From an uncultured Pelagibacteraceae bacterium (GTDB taxonomy: Bacteria > Pseudomonadota > Alphaproteobacteria > Pelagibacterales > Pelagibacteraceae): a stretch of 32,449 nt of DNA. The position numbers were made by a program, and so were the translations under genes. The notes under the pieces are model-generated. The model did not search any database, had not been told where the DNA came from, and saw only the letters and a program-made list of their open reading frames with translations. Below are positions 17,180-25,843 of the stretch, piece by piece. Each line of letters starts with the position of its first letter. Positions within the stretch are counted from its first letter, which is position 1. Where the stretch lies: the NCBI GenBank assembly GCA_902582345.1, contig CACHRU010000009.1, positions 1-32,449 of the forward strand, read 5' to 3'.

Positions 17180-17338
17180 TACATTAGTTATCACTTAATC
17201 TAGGTGTTTAAATTAATATGTCTATCTGAGGTTGTTATTTGGGTCATACTTGAACCCTCTGCTCAAGAATTTTAATAATATTGCTATGTTTTAATTCTCT
17301 ATAATTCTTCTTAAATCTTAATATCATTTTCAACGAAT
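17180..17338. other. spacer after lpxB with overlapping inverted repeats
   Basis: No gene of credible length was found in this part of the 193-base spacer. A patch richer in G and C than its surroundings (about 17228-17267) contains two overlapping inverted repeats. One is GGGTCA / TGAACCC (17241-17246 and 17251-17257, one bulge). The other is CTTGA / TCAAG (17249-17253 and 17263-17267). They cannot form together. It could be an lpxB terminator, though no T run follows on the minus strand, or a small structured RNA. Confidence 0.3.
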
Positions 17339-18469
17339 TCAAAGTGAATTTTTTAGTATATCTGAAACTAAATCGGTTGGTAAGTTCTTTGTCTTAAAGT
17401 TTTCTAAAACTTTTTCAGTATTAGATATTTGTTTTTTTATTTTATTTGGATCTTCTAAAAAACTCGAAACAAACTTAAAAATTTCTTTTGGGTTACATTT
17501 TGATTGTAACAACTCCGGTATTATCATTTGACCAGCAGCTATATTAAAAATATTTGCATATTTTACTTTTACAAGAGCTTTCAAAATTAAATAATTAATA
17601 AAATTTATCTTATAAATTATTATGGATGGTATTTTTCTAGAGCTTATCTCAAGTGATATTGTTCCTGATTTTGCTACAGCAAAAATTGATTTTTTTAAAA
17701 CATGATTTTTTATTTTTTCATCTGATATGACTTCAAAATTACTTAAATCAGATTTCATTAAAAAATTTTTTATAGTGATCTTTTGTTTCTCGGTTGAATG
17801 AAAAACATAGATGAAATCAGAATATTTTTTATTCATTAATTTAATAAAGTCAATAAGTATAGGCATAAGAGTATTTACTTCTGAAGATCTACTACCTGGA
17901 AATATTGATATAATAGCTTTGTTTTTTTCTATTAATTGATTCAAATCTAATTTTGTTTTATCGTCTTCTTCAAGGAGTGGATGTCCAACAAATTCACAAG
18001 GAATGCCCTCTTTTTCAAAATATTTTTTCTCAAACTTAAATAACAATAAAATATAATCTATAAATTTTTTAATTTTTTTTGTTCTTCCTTCTCTCCAGAT
18101 CCATACTTGTGGAGCTACAAAATGGATAGTCTTAATATTTGGATTTTTGCTTTTTACTATTTTTGCCACTCGTAACGTAAAATCTGGACTATCAACTGAA
18201 AACAAAATATCAGGCTTAAATTCAATTATCTTACCAGCAGTTTCATTAATTTTTTTTTTAATTTTTAAGATATTCATAATTACTTTTGTAAAACCAAGAT
18301 ATGTAACTTCTTCTAGTTCAAATATAGATTTTATACCTAGTTTTTTAAGATGTTCTCCACCTAGACATTCATAGCTAATGTTTGGTTCAATAGATTTTAA
18401 TTTTGAAATTACCCTTGCCGCAAGTTTATCTCCTGATGGCTCTCCAGTTAAAATGAATATTTTTTTCAT
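17339..18469 (-). CDS. lpxB: lipid-A-disaccharide synthase
   Basis: LpxB joins UDP-2,3-diacylglucosamine and lipid X into the disaccharide core of lipid A at the inner-membrane surface. From the chosen ATG the product has 376 residues. It opens MKKIFILTGEPSGDKLAARV, with the glycosyltransferase family 19 signature GEPSGD at 9-14. Further blocks are YECLGGEHLKKLG, DFTLRVAKIVK, VAPQVWIWREGR, FEKKYFEKEGIPCEFVGHPL, IFPGSRSSEV and AKSGTISLE. A TTG twelve codons upstream would extend the frame, but 18469 gives the family's normal N-terminus and an ATGA overlap with msrA. It is the last gene of the long rpsB-to-lpxB run. Confidence 0.95.
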   Translation of the reverse strand: MKKIFILTGEPSGDKLAARVISKLKSIEPNISYECLGGEHLKKLGIKSIFELEEVTYLGFTKVIMNILKIKKKINETAGKIIEFKPDILFSVDSPDFTLRVAKIVKSKNPNIKTIHFVAPQVWIWREGRTKKIKKFIDYILLLFKFEKKYFEKEGIPCEFVGHPLLEEDDKTKLDLNQLIEKNKAIISIFPGSRSSEVNTLMPILIDFIKLMNKKYSDFIYVFHSTEKQKITIKNFLMKSDLSNFEVISDEKIKNHVLKKSIFAVAKSGTISLEISSRKIPSIIIYKINFINYLILKALVKVKYANIFNIAAGQMIIPELLQSKCNPKEIFKFVSSFLEDPNKIKKQISNTEKVLENFKTKNLPTDLVSDILKNSL

Positions 18470-19038
18470 CCCCAAATTTTGTCTAAAATTTCCTCTCTTT
18501 GACAACCTTTTTTATACATTAAATATCTAATAAAATTTTTTTCATAGTAATCTTGATGATATGTTTCTGCCTCATAAAATTCTTTAAATTCCTTTACGAA
18601 TGTCACTACTTTTCTATTAAATTTATTTTCAATATTTTTTATTGAATTATTAATAACTTCTTTTTGTAAACTGTTTTTAAAAAAAATTACTGACTTATAA
18701 CTCTCACCTTTATCACAAAATTGACCTTCTGCATCAAATGGATCAATATTAATCCAATAAATTTCCAAAAGTTTTTTGAAGTTTGTAGAATTTGGATCAT
18801 AAGTAATTTCTAAAGTTTCATAATGCCCAGTATTGTTTTTTATGACATCTTTATATTTTGGATTTCTCACGTGACCACCAGAATATCCTGATACTGTTTT
18901 AATAACTCCCTCGACTTTATCAAATGACTCTTCCATACACCAAAAGCAACCTCCTGCAAAATAAACCTTTTGTGCATTTTTAGAATAAACATTTGTAGTA
19001 AATATAAAAAAAATTAAGCAAAAAAATATTTTTTTCAT
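18466..19038 (-). CDS. msrA: peptide-methionine (S)-S-oxide reductase, periplasmic MsrA
   Basis: MsrA reduces the S-form of methionine sulfoxide in proteins. The 190-residue product starts with a signal peptide (MKKIFFCLIFFIFTTNVYS) and then shows the catalytic motif GCFWCMEE with Cys31 as nucleophile. It continues with GVIKTVSGYSGG, NNTGHYETLEITYDP and YHQDYYEKN; a Cys in KKGCQRE near the C-terminus may act as resolving cysteine. The signal peptide places it in the periplasm, unlike the cytoplasmic E. coli enzyme. It overlaps the sugar dehydrogenase gene and lpxB by four bases each (ATGA), so it is fully embedded in the lipid A transcript. The link to lipid A synthesis, if any, is not apparent. 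Confidence 0.94.
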   Translation of the reverse strand: MKKIFFCLIFFIFTTNVYSKNAQKVYFAGGCFWCMEESFDKVEGVIKTVSGYSGGHVRNPKYKDVIKNNTGHYETLEITYDPNSTNFKKLLEIYWINIDPFDAEGQFCDKGESYKSVIFFKNSLQKEVINNSIKNIENKFNRKVVTFVKEFKEFYEAETYHQDYYEKNFIRYLMYKKGCQREEILDKIWG

Positions 19039-20096
19039 TTATACATTCTCCAAAGTTCTCCATTATCAGATAACATATAAATTTCCCCACTTTTTTTATT
19101 TAATTTTATATCTCTTATTCTACCAATATCCCCTTGAAAAATTATTTTTTCGCTAATAACTTTATGGTCTGAGAACTTTATTTTTCTTAATGATTGGTCT
19201 TTAAGGGAGGTAATTAAAGCATCTCCATTCCATTCTTTAAATTCTTCTCCTTTATATATAAGCATAGCGCTCACGGCTATTGATGGAACCCAATACTTGA
19301 TCGCTTTTGTAAAACCTGGTTTCCATTTTGGACCAATTTTTGTTCCTGAGTAATTTGTACCTCCCCACCCGAGAATCTTCCAACCATAATTTTCTCCATG
19401 TTTAGCTTCTCCAAACCAGTCTCCACCTTTTGCACCATGATTAGTTAAATAAATCTTTTCATCAAATGGTGACAAAGCAATACCTTGTGGATTTCTTACT
19501 CCAATTTGAAAAATTTCGGGAAGCCAATTTTTTTTATTAGTAAATTTTGGGTTATCATCTGGAAAAGTTCCATCTAAATTTAATCTTATTATGCTCCCCG
19601 GATGTTTTTGCGGATCTTGAGCAATCATGCCTTTGCCTCTTTCTCCAGCCGTCATAAAAATTTTATCATTTTTAATCACAAGTCTTGAACCGAAATGATA
19701 TCCAGATTTTATAGGTGGTTCCGCTCTAAATATATTTTTAAAATTTATTTTTTTATTGTCAAAAGTACCTTTCGCTAATGAAGTGCTAGAATACGAACGT
19801 CCTCTATTTTCAGAGTATGATATATAGACTTGTTTATTATGATACAAAACATCAAGCAAACCTCCCTGTCCATCTTCTAAAATTGATAAATTATGTTTTA
19901 TTCGAGACTTTGTTTTATTTTTTAAATTTATTAGTAATATATCTCCTGGTTTCTCATTTACTAAAATATTATTTTCATCAATGAAAGACATGCTCCAGGG
20001 TTTAGAAAATCCATCAAATATTTTTTCAAGTTTAATTTCTGTTGAATGAGAATGTGTTATTATGAAAAAAAAAAATAGTATAAATATTTTCTTCAT
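19035..20096 (-). CDS. PQQ-dependent sugar dehydrogenase family protein, periplasmic
   Basis: The 353-residue product has a signal peptide (MKKIFILFFFFIITHSHS) followed by a six-bladed beta-propeller of the soluble glucose/aldose sugar dehydrogenase family (YliI/Asd-like). Family segments include SKPWSMSFID, EDGQGGLLDV, the catalytic His in SGYHFGSRLV, MTAGERG, IGVRNPQGIALSP, NHGAKGGDWFGE and GENYGW. Such enzymes oxidise aldoses in the periplasm with pyrroloquinoline quinone. Whether this organism has PQQ cannot be told from the window, and some propeller homologues are not dehydrogenases. It is joined by ATGA overlaps to lpxI upstream and msrA downstream. Confidence 0.85.
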   Translation of the reverse strand: MKKIFILFFFFIITHSHSTEIKLEKIFDGFSKPWSMSFIDENNILVNEKPGDILLINLKNKTKSRIKHNLSILEDGQGGLLDVLYHNKQVYISYSENRGRSYSSTSLAKGTFDNKKINFKNIFRAEPPIKSGYHFGSRLVIKNDKIFMTAGERGKGMIAQDPQKHPGSIIRLNLDGTFPDDNPKFTNKKNWLPEIFQIGVRNPQGIALSPFDEKIYLTNHGAKGGDWFGEAKHGENYGWKILGWGGTNYSGTKIGPKWKPGFTKAIKYWVPSIAVSAMLIYKGEEFKEWNGDALITSLKDQSLRKIKFSDHKVISEKIIFQGDIGRIRDIKLNKKSGEIYMLSDNGELWRMYK

Positions 20097-20887
20097 TTTG
20101 ATAAAATAAACATTTTGTTCCTATTTGCAAAAGTTATACATTTTTTTTTATCTAAAAAAATATTTTGTTTATTTTTTACAACTATTCCTTTTATTCCTGC
20201 TGTTTTACATTGTTTAAATGTTTTTAATCCAACGGCAGGTAGATCAATTCGAAGATCCTGTTTTTTTTTGGGAAATTTTACTAACACTCCATTATCTGTT
20301 GTTTTGCTTTTTCTACAATTTTTTAACATTTGTTCTGTACCGCCTTTTCCCTCAATTCCTATAATTTTTCCATTTCTCGCAATGACACCTTGGCTAAAAT
20401 TATATTTTCCTAATTTATTTAATCTTAATATTGCATTTTTAATATTTACTTTATCTTTAGAATTTGGTTTTTTTGAGGTGTAAACACCTTTTTTTAAAGT
20501 CAATTCTGGATTTAAAAATAATGAGCTTAAAGTTTTAATCTTTTCTTTCTTCAAAATATTTATTATTTCTTTTAAAATGGCAGCATCTCCCAACTTTGAA
20601 CTTCTTAGAATTCTTGGCATATAATAAAAACCTTTCATATCAAGACGAAGTTTGGAAAATCTTGGTTTTTTTACTCTTCCAGCAAAAAGAACTCTTTTGC
20701 AATTGTTATTTTTAAGTATATTTATAATTTTGCCAAATTGTCCTAATGAAACCGCTCTAGAATTTTTATCATTTTTGAAAGATTTATTTTTACTTAAATC
20801 AATAATTATGTATTTAATTTTTTTTTTCCTAGCTGTCTTTAAAATTTCTTTCGGGAAGTTTGTTTCACCAAATATAAATCCGATCAT
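20093..20887 (-). CDS. lpxI: UDP-2,3-diacylglucosamine pyrophosphatase LpxI
   Basis: LpxI hydrolyses UDP-2,3-diacylglucosamine to lipid X, replacing LpxH in alphaproteobacteria. The 264-residue product shows an N-terminal Rossmann-like domain (MIGFIFGETNFPKEI; VSLGQFGKIINILK; RVLFAGRVKKP). The C-terminal catalytic domain (formerly DUF1009) has LGDAAILKEI near residue 100, QGVIARNGKIIGIEGKGGTE near 166-184, and IDLPAVGLKT. It lies between lpxA and the sugar dehydrogenase gene and shares one base with lpxA. In relatives it is normally followed directly by lpxB; here two genes intervene. Confidence 0.93.
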   Translation of the reverse strand: MIGFIFGETNFPKEILKTARKKKIKYIIIDLSKNKSFKNDKNSRAVSLGQFGKIINILKNNNCKRVLFAGRVKKPRFSKLRLDMKGFYYMPRILRSSKLGDAAILKEIINILKKEKIKTLSSLFLNPELTLKKGVYTSKKPNSKDKVNIKNAILRLNKLGKYNFSQGVIARNGKIIGIEGKGGTEQMLKNCRKSKTTDNGVLVKFPKKKQDLRIDLPAVGLKTFKQCKTAGIKGIVVKNKQNIFLDKKKCITFANRNKMFILSK

Positions 20888-21669
20888 TATTTATCTAATG
20901 GAGTACAAATGGGACGTTTTTTATCTTTTTCTATAAATTTAATTACTTCATCAACGAGTTTATTTTCTTTATATTGACCATTTATCTTAGTTAAATTTTC
21001 TTGTAAATTTTTTGAGGAAAAAATATCCTTATAAGCTTTATCAAGATCAATTATTTCCTGGTTTTTATATTTTTGTCTTCGTAATCCAATCAAATTGAGC
21101 CCTTGCAAAAAGTTTCTATTACCTATTGAGAGACCAAATGGTATTACGTCTTTTAAAACTCCAGTCATTCCTCCTATCATCGCTAGTCTTCCAATTCTTG
21201 TAAATTGTTGTACTGCAGAGTTGCCACCAATTACAACATGGTCTTCAATTGTTACATGACCTCCAAGTGGAACGTTATTTGCAATGATTACATTATTTCC
21301 AATTTTACAATCATGCGCTACATGTGAAGAGATCATAAACAAACAGTTGTTGCCAATAATAGTTTTTGATCCACCGCCTTGTGTCCCGGGATTGATAGTA
21401 ACGTATTCTCTTATTGTATTATATTCTCCAATTTCTAAGCTGTTCTTTTCTCCTTTAAACTTTAAATCTTGGGGTTGAGTGCCAACAGAAGCAAAAGGGA
21501 AAATTTTAGTACCTTTCCCAATTTTTGTATTTCCATCCAAATGAACATTTGAGATTAATTCCACACCATCTTCGACTGTAACTTGAGATCCGATGTAGCA
21601 AAAAGGACCAATTTTTACATTTGAAGATATCTTTGCTTTTGGATGTATTACGCTAGATTTATGTATCAT
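20887..21669 (-). CDS. lpxA: UDP-N-acetylglucosamine O-acyltransferase
   Basis: LpxA transfers a hydroxyacyl chain from ACP to UDP-GlcNAc, the first step of lipid A synthesis, in the cytoplasm. The 260-residue product consists of left-handed parallel beta-helix hexapeptide repeats (for example SNVKIGPFCYIGSQVTVEDG) with the catalytic His in SSHVAHDCKIGNN, GGHVTIEDHVVIGGNSAV, and a C-terminal helical domain. It has the usual family length, starts on the last base of the fabZ stop region, and ends on the first base of lpxI. Confidence 0.97.
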   Translation of the reverse strand: MIHKSSVIHPKAKISSNVKIGPFCYIGSQVTVEDGVELISNVHLDGNTKIGKGTKIFPFASVGTQPQDLKFKGEKNSLEIGEYNTIREYVTINPGTQGGGSKTIIGNNCLFMISSHVAHDCKIGNNVIIANNVPLGGHVTIEDHVVIGGNSAVQQFTRIGRLAMIGGMTGVLKDVIPFGLSIGNRNFLQGLNLIGLRRQKYKNQEIIDLDKAYKDIFSSKNLQENLTKINGQYKENKLVDEVIKFIEKDKKRPICTPLDK

Positions 21670-22121
21670 TATGTTCTATCAACAATTGTTGCTGACCATT
21701 CTGCATCAGCCATTCTTTTATTATTAACTTTTGCCGTACCTTTATATTTCCAAACTCTACCGTGTGATCGAATAGCCTCAATTTCTAAATGAAGTTCACA
21801 ATCTGGAATGACTGGATTTCTAAATCGGGCTTTATCGACACTCATTAAGTACACAAGTTTGTTTGCATACTCTTTTGGATCTATTCCATGTGCAGTTAAT
21901 GCAGCTGCGGCTTGACCAAACGCTTCTACAATTAAAACTCCTGGCATTACTGGTTGACCTGGAAAATGTCCTTGCACATAAAACCCATTTTTTTTAACGT
22001 ACATAATTGCAGTTGCAGATTTTAAAGGAACGATATTTATCAATTTATCTATTAAAAGCATAGGTTCCCTATGAGGAAGTAAACTCTCAATTTTTTTTCT
22101 ATCAATAGAATTTTTACTCAT
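21669..22121 (-). CDS. fabZ: 3-hydroxyacyl-ACP dehydratase
   Basis: FabZ dehydrates 3-hydroxyacyl-ACP in fatty acid elongation and competes with LpxA and LpxD for the same substrates, which explains its conserved place between them. The 150-residue hot-dog-fold product shows [13 protein letters not shown], the catalytic His in [12 protein letters not shown] followed by the catalytic Glu in [11 protein letters not shown], and [15 protein letters not shown]. Its start lies inside the end of lpxD (8-base overlap) and its end touches lpxA, so the three are translated from one message. Confidence 0.97.
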   Translation of the reverse strand: MSKNSIDRKKIESLLPHREPMLLIDKLINIVPLKSATAIMYVKKNGFYVQGHFPGQPVMPGVLIVEAFGQAAAALTAHGIDPKEYANKLVYLMSVDKARFRNPVIPDCELHLEIEAIRSHGRVWKYKGTAKVNNKRMADAEWSATIVDRT

Positions 22122-23079
22122 TATTTTTTTTTAAAAACTCCTTAATTGAAACTGCCGGATAACCCATAACCACTTGATTATCCGAGATATCTTTAACTAC
22201 TCCGCTACCGCCACCAATTTTTACATTATTTCCTATCTTCAGATGTCCAGAGACACCTGCTTGGCCTCCGATAGAAACATTATCACCAATTACTGCACTT
22301 CCTGCAAAACCAACTTGACCTGCAATCATACAATTTTTTCCAATTTTTACATTGTGTGCAATATGAACTTGATTGTCTATATAGGTATTTTTTCCGATAT
22401 ATGTATCATCTACTGAACCTCTATCGATGGTACAAGAAGAGGCTATTTCAACATGGTCATCAATAATTACTTTTCCAATATGTGGAAATTTAATATTTAT
22501 TTTTTGTGTCGGAATAAAACCAAAACCCTTTTGTCCAATTTTAGTGCCATCCTGAACAACAACAAAATTTTTCACTAAAGCATTTTTTATAACTACTTGT
22601 GATCCAATTATACAATTCATTCCAATCTCTACATTCTTTTCAATAATTGTGTTGCTTCCAATAATTGTGTTTTTACCTATTTTAACATTTTTTCCAATCA
22701 AAACATTATTACCAAATTTTACATGTTTAAATTTAGATTTAGTGGGTTTTTTTAATGAAGAATCAGGATAATCAATATCAGCTGAAGGGTATAAAAGTTT
22801 TAAAACTCTTGATAATTCAAATAAAACATTCTTAACTATTATAGCTTTGCATTGAGTAGGTAAATATTTTTTGAGTTTATCAGTTGTTAAACAGTAAGCT
22901 CCTTTAGTGTCTTTTAAATATTTGAGATATTTTAGAGAGTCGAAAAAGGTTAAATCATTTTTTTGTGCTTTTTCTAAACTTTTGATATCAAAAATTTTAT
23001 TTTTATCATTTGGAAAGCTTTTAAAAATTTTATTTATCTTTAGAGGCCCAATATTTCTAAAAAAAATGTTTTTAGACAT
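22114..23079 (-). CDS. lpxD: UDP-3-O-(3-hydroxyacyl)glucosamine N-acyltransferase
   Basis: LpxD adds the second hydroxyacyl chain to UDP-3-O-acylglucosamine. The 321-residue product has an N-terminal uridine-binding domain (about residues 1-100, including [20 protein letters not shown]) and a long hexapeptide-repeat beta-helix. The catalytic His is in [10 protein letters not shown], followed by [22 protein letters not shown] and [10 protein letters not shown] near the C-terminus. Slightly shorter than the E. coli protein (341), but all key segments are present. It starts five bases after the skp stop codon. Confidence 0.97.
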   Translation of the reverse strand: MSKNIFFRNIGPLKINKIFKSFPNDKNKIFDIKSLEKAQKNDLTFFDSLKYLKYLKDTKGAYCLTTDKLKKYLPTQCKAIIVKNVLFELSRVLKLLYPSADIDYPDSSLKKPTKSKFKHVKFGNNVLIGKNVKIGKNTIIGSNTIIEKNVEIGMNCIIGSQVVIKNALVKNFVVVQDGTKIGQKGFGFIPTQKINIKFPHIGKVIIDDHVEIASSCTIDRGSVDDTYIGKNTYIDNQVHIAHNVKIGKNCMIAGQVGFAGSAVIGDNVSIGGQAGVSGHLKIGNNVKIGGGSGVVKDISDNQVVMGYPAVSIKEFLKKNNE

Positions 23080-23084
23080 TTAGT

Positions 23085-23615
23085 TTAGCCTATTTTTAGA
23101 GATTTGATTTCCTTATTAAGAAGCTCTATTATTTTATCAGTTAAGTCTAAACTGGAATCACCAATAATAATATTTTTCTTATCTAATACTAGTCTTATCT
23201 TATTATCTTTCATATATTTTTCTAAAATTGGCTTTAAAGCTTTTAATAATTGATTTTTAGACCCGGCTCGCATTCTAGCTATTTCATCTAAAGACTTTTT
23301 TTTATCTTGTTGTAGACTGGAAAACTGCTTCCTTAATTCAACTACTTTTTTTTGATATTCATCTTTAGTGATAATCTTTTTTTTAGCTATTAATTCTTTT
23401 TCTTTATTTCTAAAATCTTCCTCTAATTTTTGGTATTTTTTTGAAGCTTTGTTTAGTTTATCCTTTAGAACTTTTTGAGCTCCCTTACCAGCTTGACTGG
23501 TATTTAAAACTTTTGAATAATTAATATAATAAATAGTATCTGAATATCCCTTTTGTGAAAATAGAGTTGAAAAAAGAAAAATAAATATAAAAATTTTAAA
23601 TAATTTTAATTTCAT
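23085..23615 (-). CDS. OmpH/Skp-family periplasmic chaperone
   Basis: The 176-residue product has a signal peptide (MKLKLFKIFIFIFLFSTLFS, cleavage probably near GYSD). A strongly charged helical region follows (about residues 45-115, rich in Lys, Glu and Gln) that should form the coiled-coil tentacles of Skp, plus a C-terminal beta segment (IRLVLDKKNIIIGDSSLDLTD). Skp-type chaperones hold unfolded outer-membrane proteins on the way to BamA. The position directly after bamA, sharing one base with it, and before lpxD is the standard location of skp. Sequence conservation in this family is low, so the call leans on architecture and context. Confidence 0.88.
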   Translation of the reverse strand: MKLKLFKIFIFIFLFSTLFSQKGYSDTIYYINYSKVLNTSQAGKGAQKVLKDKLNKASKKYQKLEEDFRNKEKELIAKKKIITKDEYQKKVVELRKQFSSLQQDKKKSLDEIARMRAGSKNQLLKALKPILEKYMKDNKIRLVLDKKNIIIGDSSLDLTDKIIELLNKEIKSLKIG

Positions 23616-25843
23616 TAAAAAGTTGTTCCAAGTCTAAAATTAAATCCTTGAGTTTCATCTGTTTCAGCTTTTGTAAGACTTTTAGCAAAAATAAATGTCA
23701 TTGGTCCTACAGGAGATAAAAAGTTTGCACTTAAACCAGTAGATGATCGGATTTTGTTACTATCATCAATTGATGAGTCATAGTCAACGCCAAAAACATT
23801 TCCAACATCAAAGAATGCAGTAACATCTGTTTTTGTTGCTTCAGGTAGAAGATTTGGCAAGTTTGTCTCAAGATTTAGAGAGTAAGCATAATTCCCTCCA
23901 ATATAATCATCTCCGTCTTTAGGGCCAATTTTACCAAAAGCAAAACCTCTTAATTTAGAGCTTGGTAAATTTAGTCTCTTACTTAGTTTTACATCTTCTA
24001 CATCATCTAGTGAATTAATTCCTGAAACAAAAAATTTAGCAGCACCTACTACATCTGGGCCAAAAGTTTGATATTGATTATACATTAGAGTATTTCTCAT
24101 GTAAGGACCATCAGCATAGACAGGTAAAGTTTGAGAAAATTTTATAACATTACCATCAGTTGGTTTAAAAGTTCTATTTCTTTTATCTCGCAATGCTCCA
24201 TAAGTGAATGCAAGATCAGTAGATGTACCCGCTTGTTTTTTTAATGCATTAGATGCGGTACTCTGTACCTCCAAATCATCGTATGTTAACTGAAGAGATG
24301 GTGTTAAGAAAACATCTGTGTATTGTTCGAATTTAGTTCCAATACTTGTTGCAAATATATTGTTTTTATAACCTGAGTCTGGTTTATCATTCGTTTGGCT
24401 CGATAAACCAAAAGTTAATTCATTTCCAGTAAGTTGGTAATTTGGATTTGTGACTTCAATGGCTCCCTTTAAACTATCAGCCCTAGCATCAATATAAGTA
24501 TTTAACTTAATACCTTCACCAAGATAATTATTTTCTCTTATATTAAATGCAAAAGAACCGCCGTCCGTTCCAATTCCAGCGCCCGCACTAATTTCACCGG
24601 TGGGCTTTTCTTCAACTTTGATTTTTATTCTTTTGGTATTTTTTATATCTCCTATTGAAATTTCTTTTTCTACTTTTGCAAAAATCCCTTTTGCATTTAA
24701 TTTTGCAATTGATTTATCAAGTTTTAATTTATTAAACGGGTCACCTTCATCAAGCAACAATTCTCCTCTAATTACTGCTTCATTCGTTACTGAGTTACCT
24801 TCTATTGTAATTCTTTCAACCAATTCTTTACTTCCTTCAAAAATATTTATCTTAATTTCAATACTTTCACCTTCAATAATTTCATTGACAGAATGTTCAA
24901 CAAATTGAAGGTCATTAGCATCAATTAATTCATCAACATCATCGAGTAATTTTTTTATTGAGAATGGGGAATAATATTTTCCAATTATTTTTTTGTATTT
25001 TTCATTTAAAGGAAAGAATACTTCTTTATCAAAAACTTGATCAATATTTGTCGTAATTTTTTTAATTCTGTATCTGTTACCGGCATTAATATTATAAGTT
25101 AATACAGTTTCATTATTTTCATTTATTTCAGCATTACTTGAGACTATCTGAACGTCATAATAACCAATAGATTTATAATAATTCTTTAATAGTCTTTTAT
25201 CCAACTCACTCCTCTCATCACTTAAAACTGTATTTTTTGTAATAAACTTCCAAAATGCATCTTCCTCAGAAGCTATTATATCTCGCAATCTTTTTTCTTT
25301 GACTTTTTTGTCTCCTATGAAATTTATTTTTGCAATTTTAGTTTTTTTATTTTTAATAATTTTGTATGTTAAATTAATTCTGTTCTCAGAAAACTCTTCA
25401 ACTATTGTATCTACTTCTGTAAAAATAAATCCAAGTGTTCCATATGCCTTTTTAATTTTATTTACATCATCGTTTAATTTGCTTTTAATAAACGACTCTT
25501 TTTCTTTAAGTTGTAATCTCTTTTTAATATCTTCTTGTATTTTTTTAGCTTTTTCTCCTTCAATAATAATTTCATTTATAATTGGGTACTCTTTAACATT
25601 TATTATCAATATATTATTCTTAATCTCTATTTTAATATCTTCAAAGAATTCAGTCTCATATAAATTCTTGAGAATCTTATCTAAATCATTAATTGAATAA
25701 TCTGAGCCTAAATTAATGTTTCCGTAAAGTTTAATGGTTTCTTTACTTACTCTTTTATTCCCTTTAGTTTCAATAACATTAACTATTTCAGCATTTAAAT
25801 GTGTAAAAAATAGTAGAACAAACAGATATAATAATTTCTTCAT
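23615..25843 (-). CDS. bamA: outer membrane protein assembly factor BamA
   Basis: BamA is the central beta-barrel of the machine that inserts outer-membrane proteins. The 742-residue product has a signal peptide (MKKLLYLFVLLFFTHLNA) and POTRA domains over about residues 20-400, the first opening with NVIETKGNKRVSKETI. An Omp85 barrel follows to the C-terminus, with the family segments GEISAGAGIGTDGGSFAF and NFLSPVGPMTFIFAKSL. It ends in Phe (RLGTTF) as outer-membrane barrels do. It overlaps dxr by four bases (ATGA). In most relatives the site-2 protease gene rseP lies between dxr and bamA; it is absent here. Confidence 0.97.
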   Translation of the reverse strand: MKKLLYLFVLLFFTHLNAEIVNVIETKGNKRVSKETIKLYGNINLGSDYSINDLDKILKNLYETEFFEDIKIEIKNNILIINVKEYPIINEIIIEGEKAKKIQEDIKKRLQLKEKESFIKSKLNDDVNKIKKAYGTLGFIFTEVDTIVEEFSENRINLTYKIIKNKKTKIAKINFIGDKKVKEKRLRDIIASEEDAFWKFITKNTVLSDERSELDKRLLKNYYKSIGYYDVQIVSSNAEINENNETVLTYNINAGNRYRIKKITTNIDQVFDKEVFFPLNEKYKKIIGKYYSPFSIKKLLDDVDELIDANDLQFVEHSVNEIIEGESIEIKINIFEGSKELVERITIEGNSVTNEAVIRGELLLDEGDPFNKLKLDKSIAKLNAKGIFAKVEKEISIGDIKNTKRIKIKVEEKPTGEISAGAGIGTDGGSFAFNIRENNYLGEGIKLNTYIDARADSLKGAIEVTNPNYQLTGNELTFGLSSQTNDKPDSGYKNNIFATSIGTKFEQYTDVFLTPSLQLTYDDLEVQSTASNALKKQAGTSTDLAFTYGALRDKRNRTFKPTDGNVIKFSQTLPVYADGPYMRNTLMYNQYQTFGPDVVGAAKFFVSGINSLDDVEDVKLSKRLNLPSSKLRGFAFGKIGPKDGDDYIGGNYAYSLNLETNLPNLLPEATKTDVTAFFDVGNVFGVDYDSSIDDSNKIRSSTGLSANFLSPVGPMTFIFAKSLTKAETDETQGFNFRLGTTF

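Noticed and set aside
17241-17267. GGGTTCAAGTA on the minus strand, resembling a tRNA T-loop
   Set aside because: No matching T stem, anticodon arm or acceptor stem could be drawn around it.
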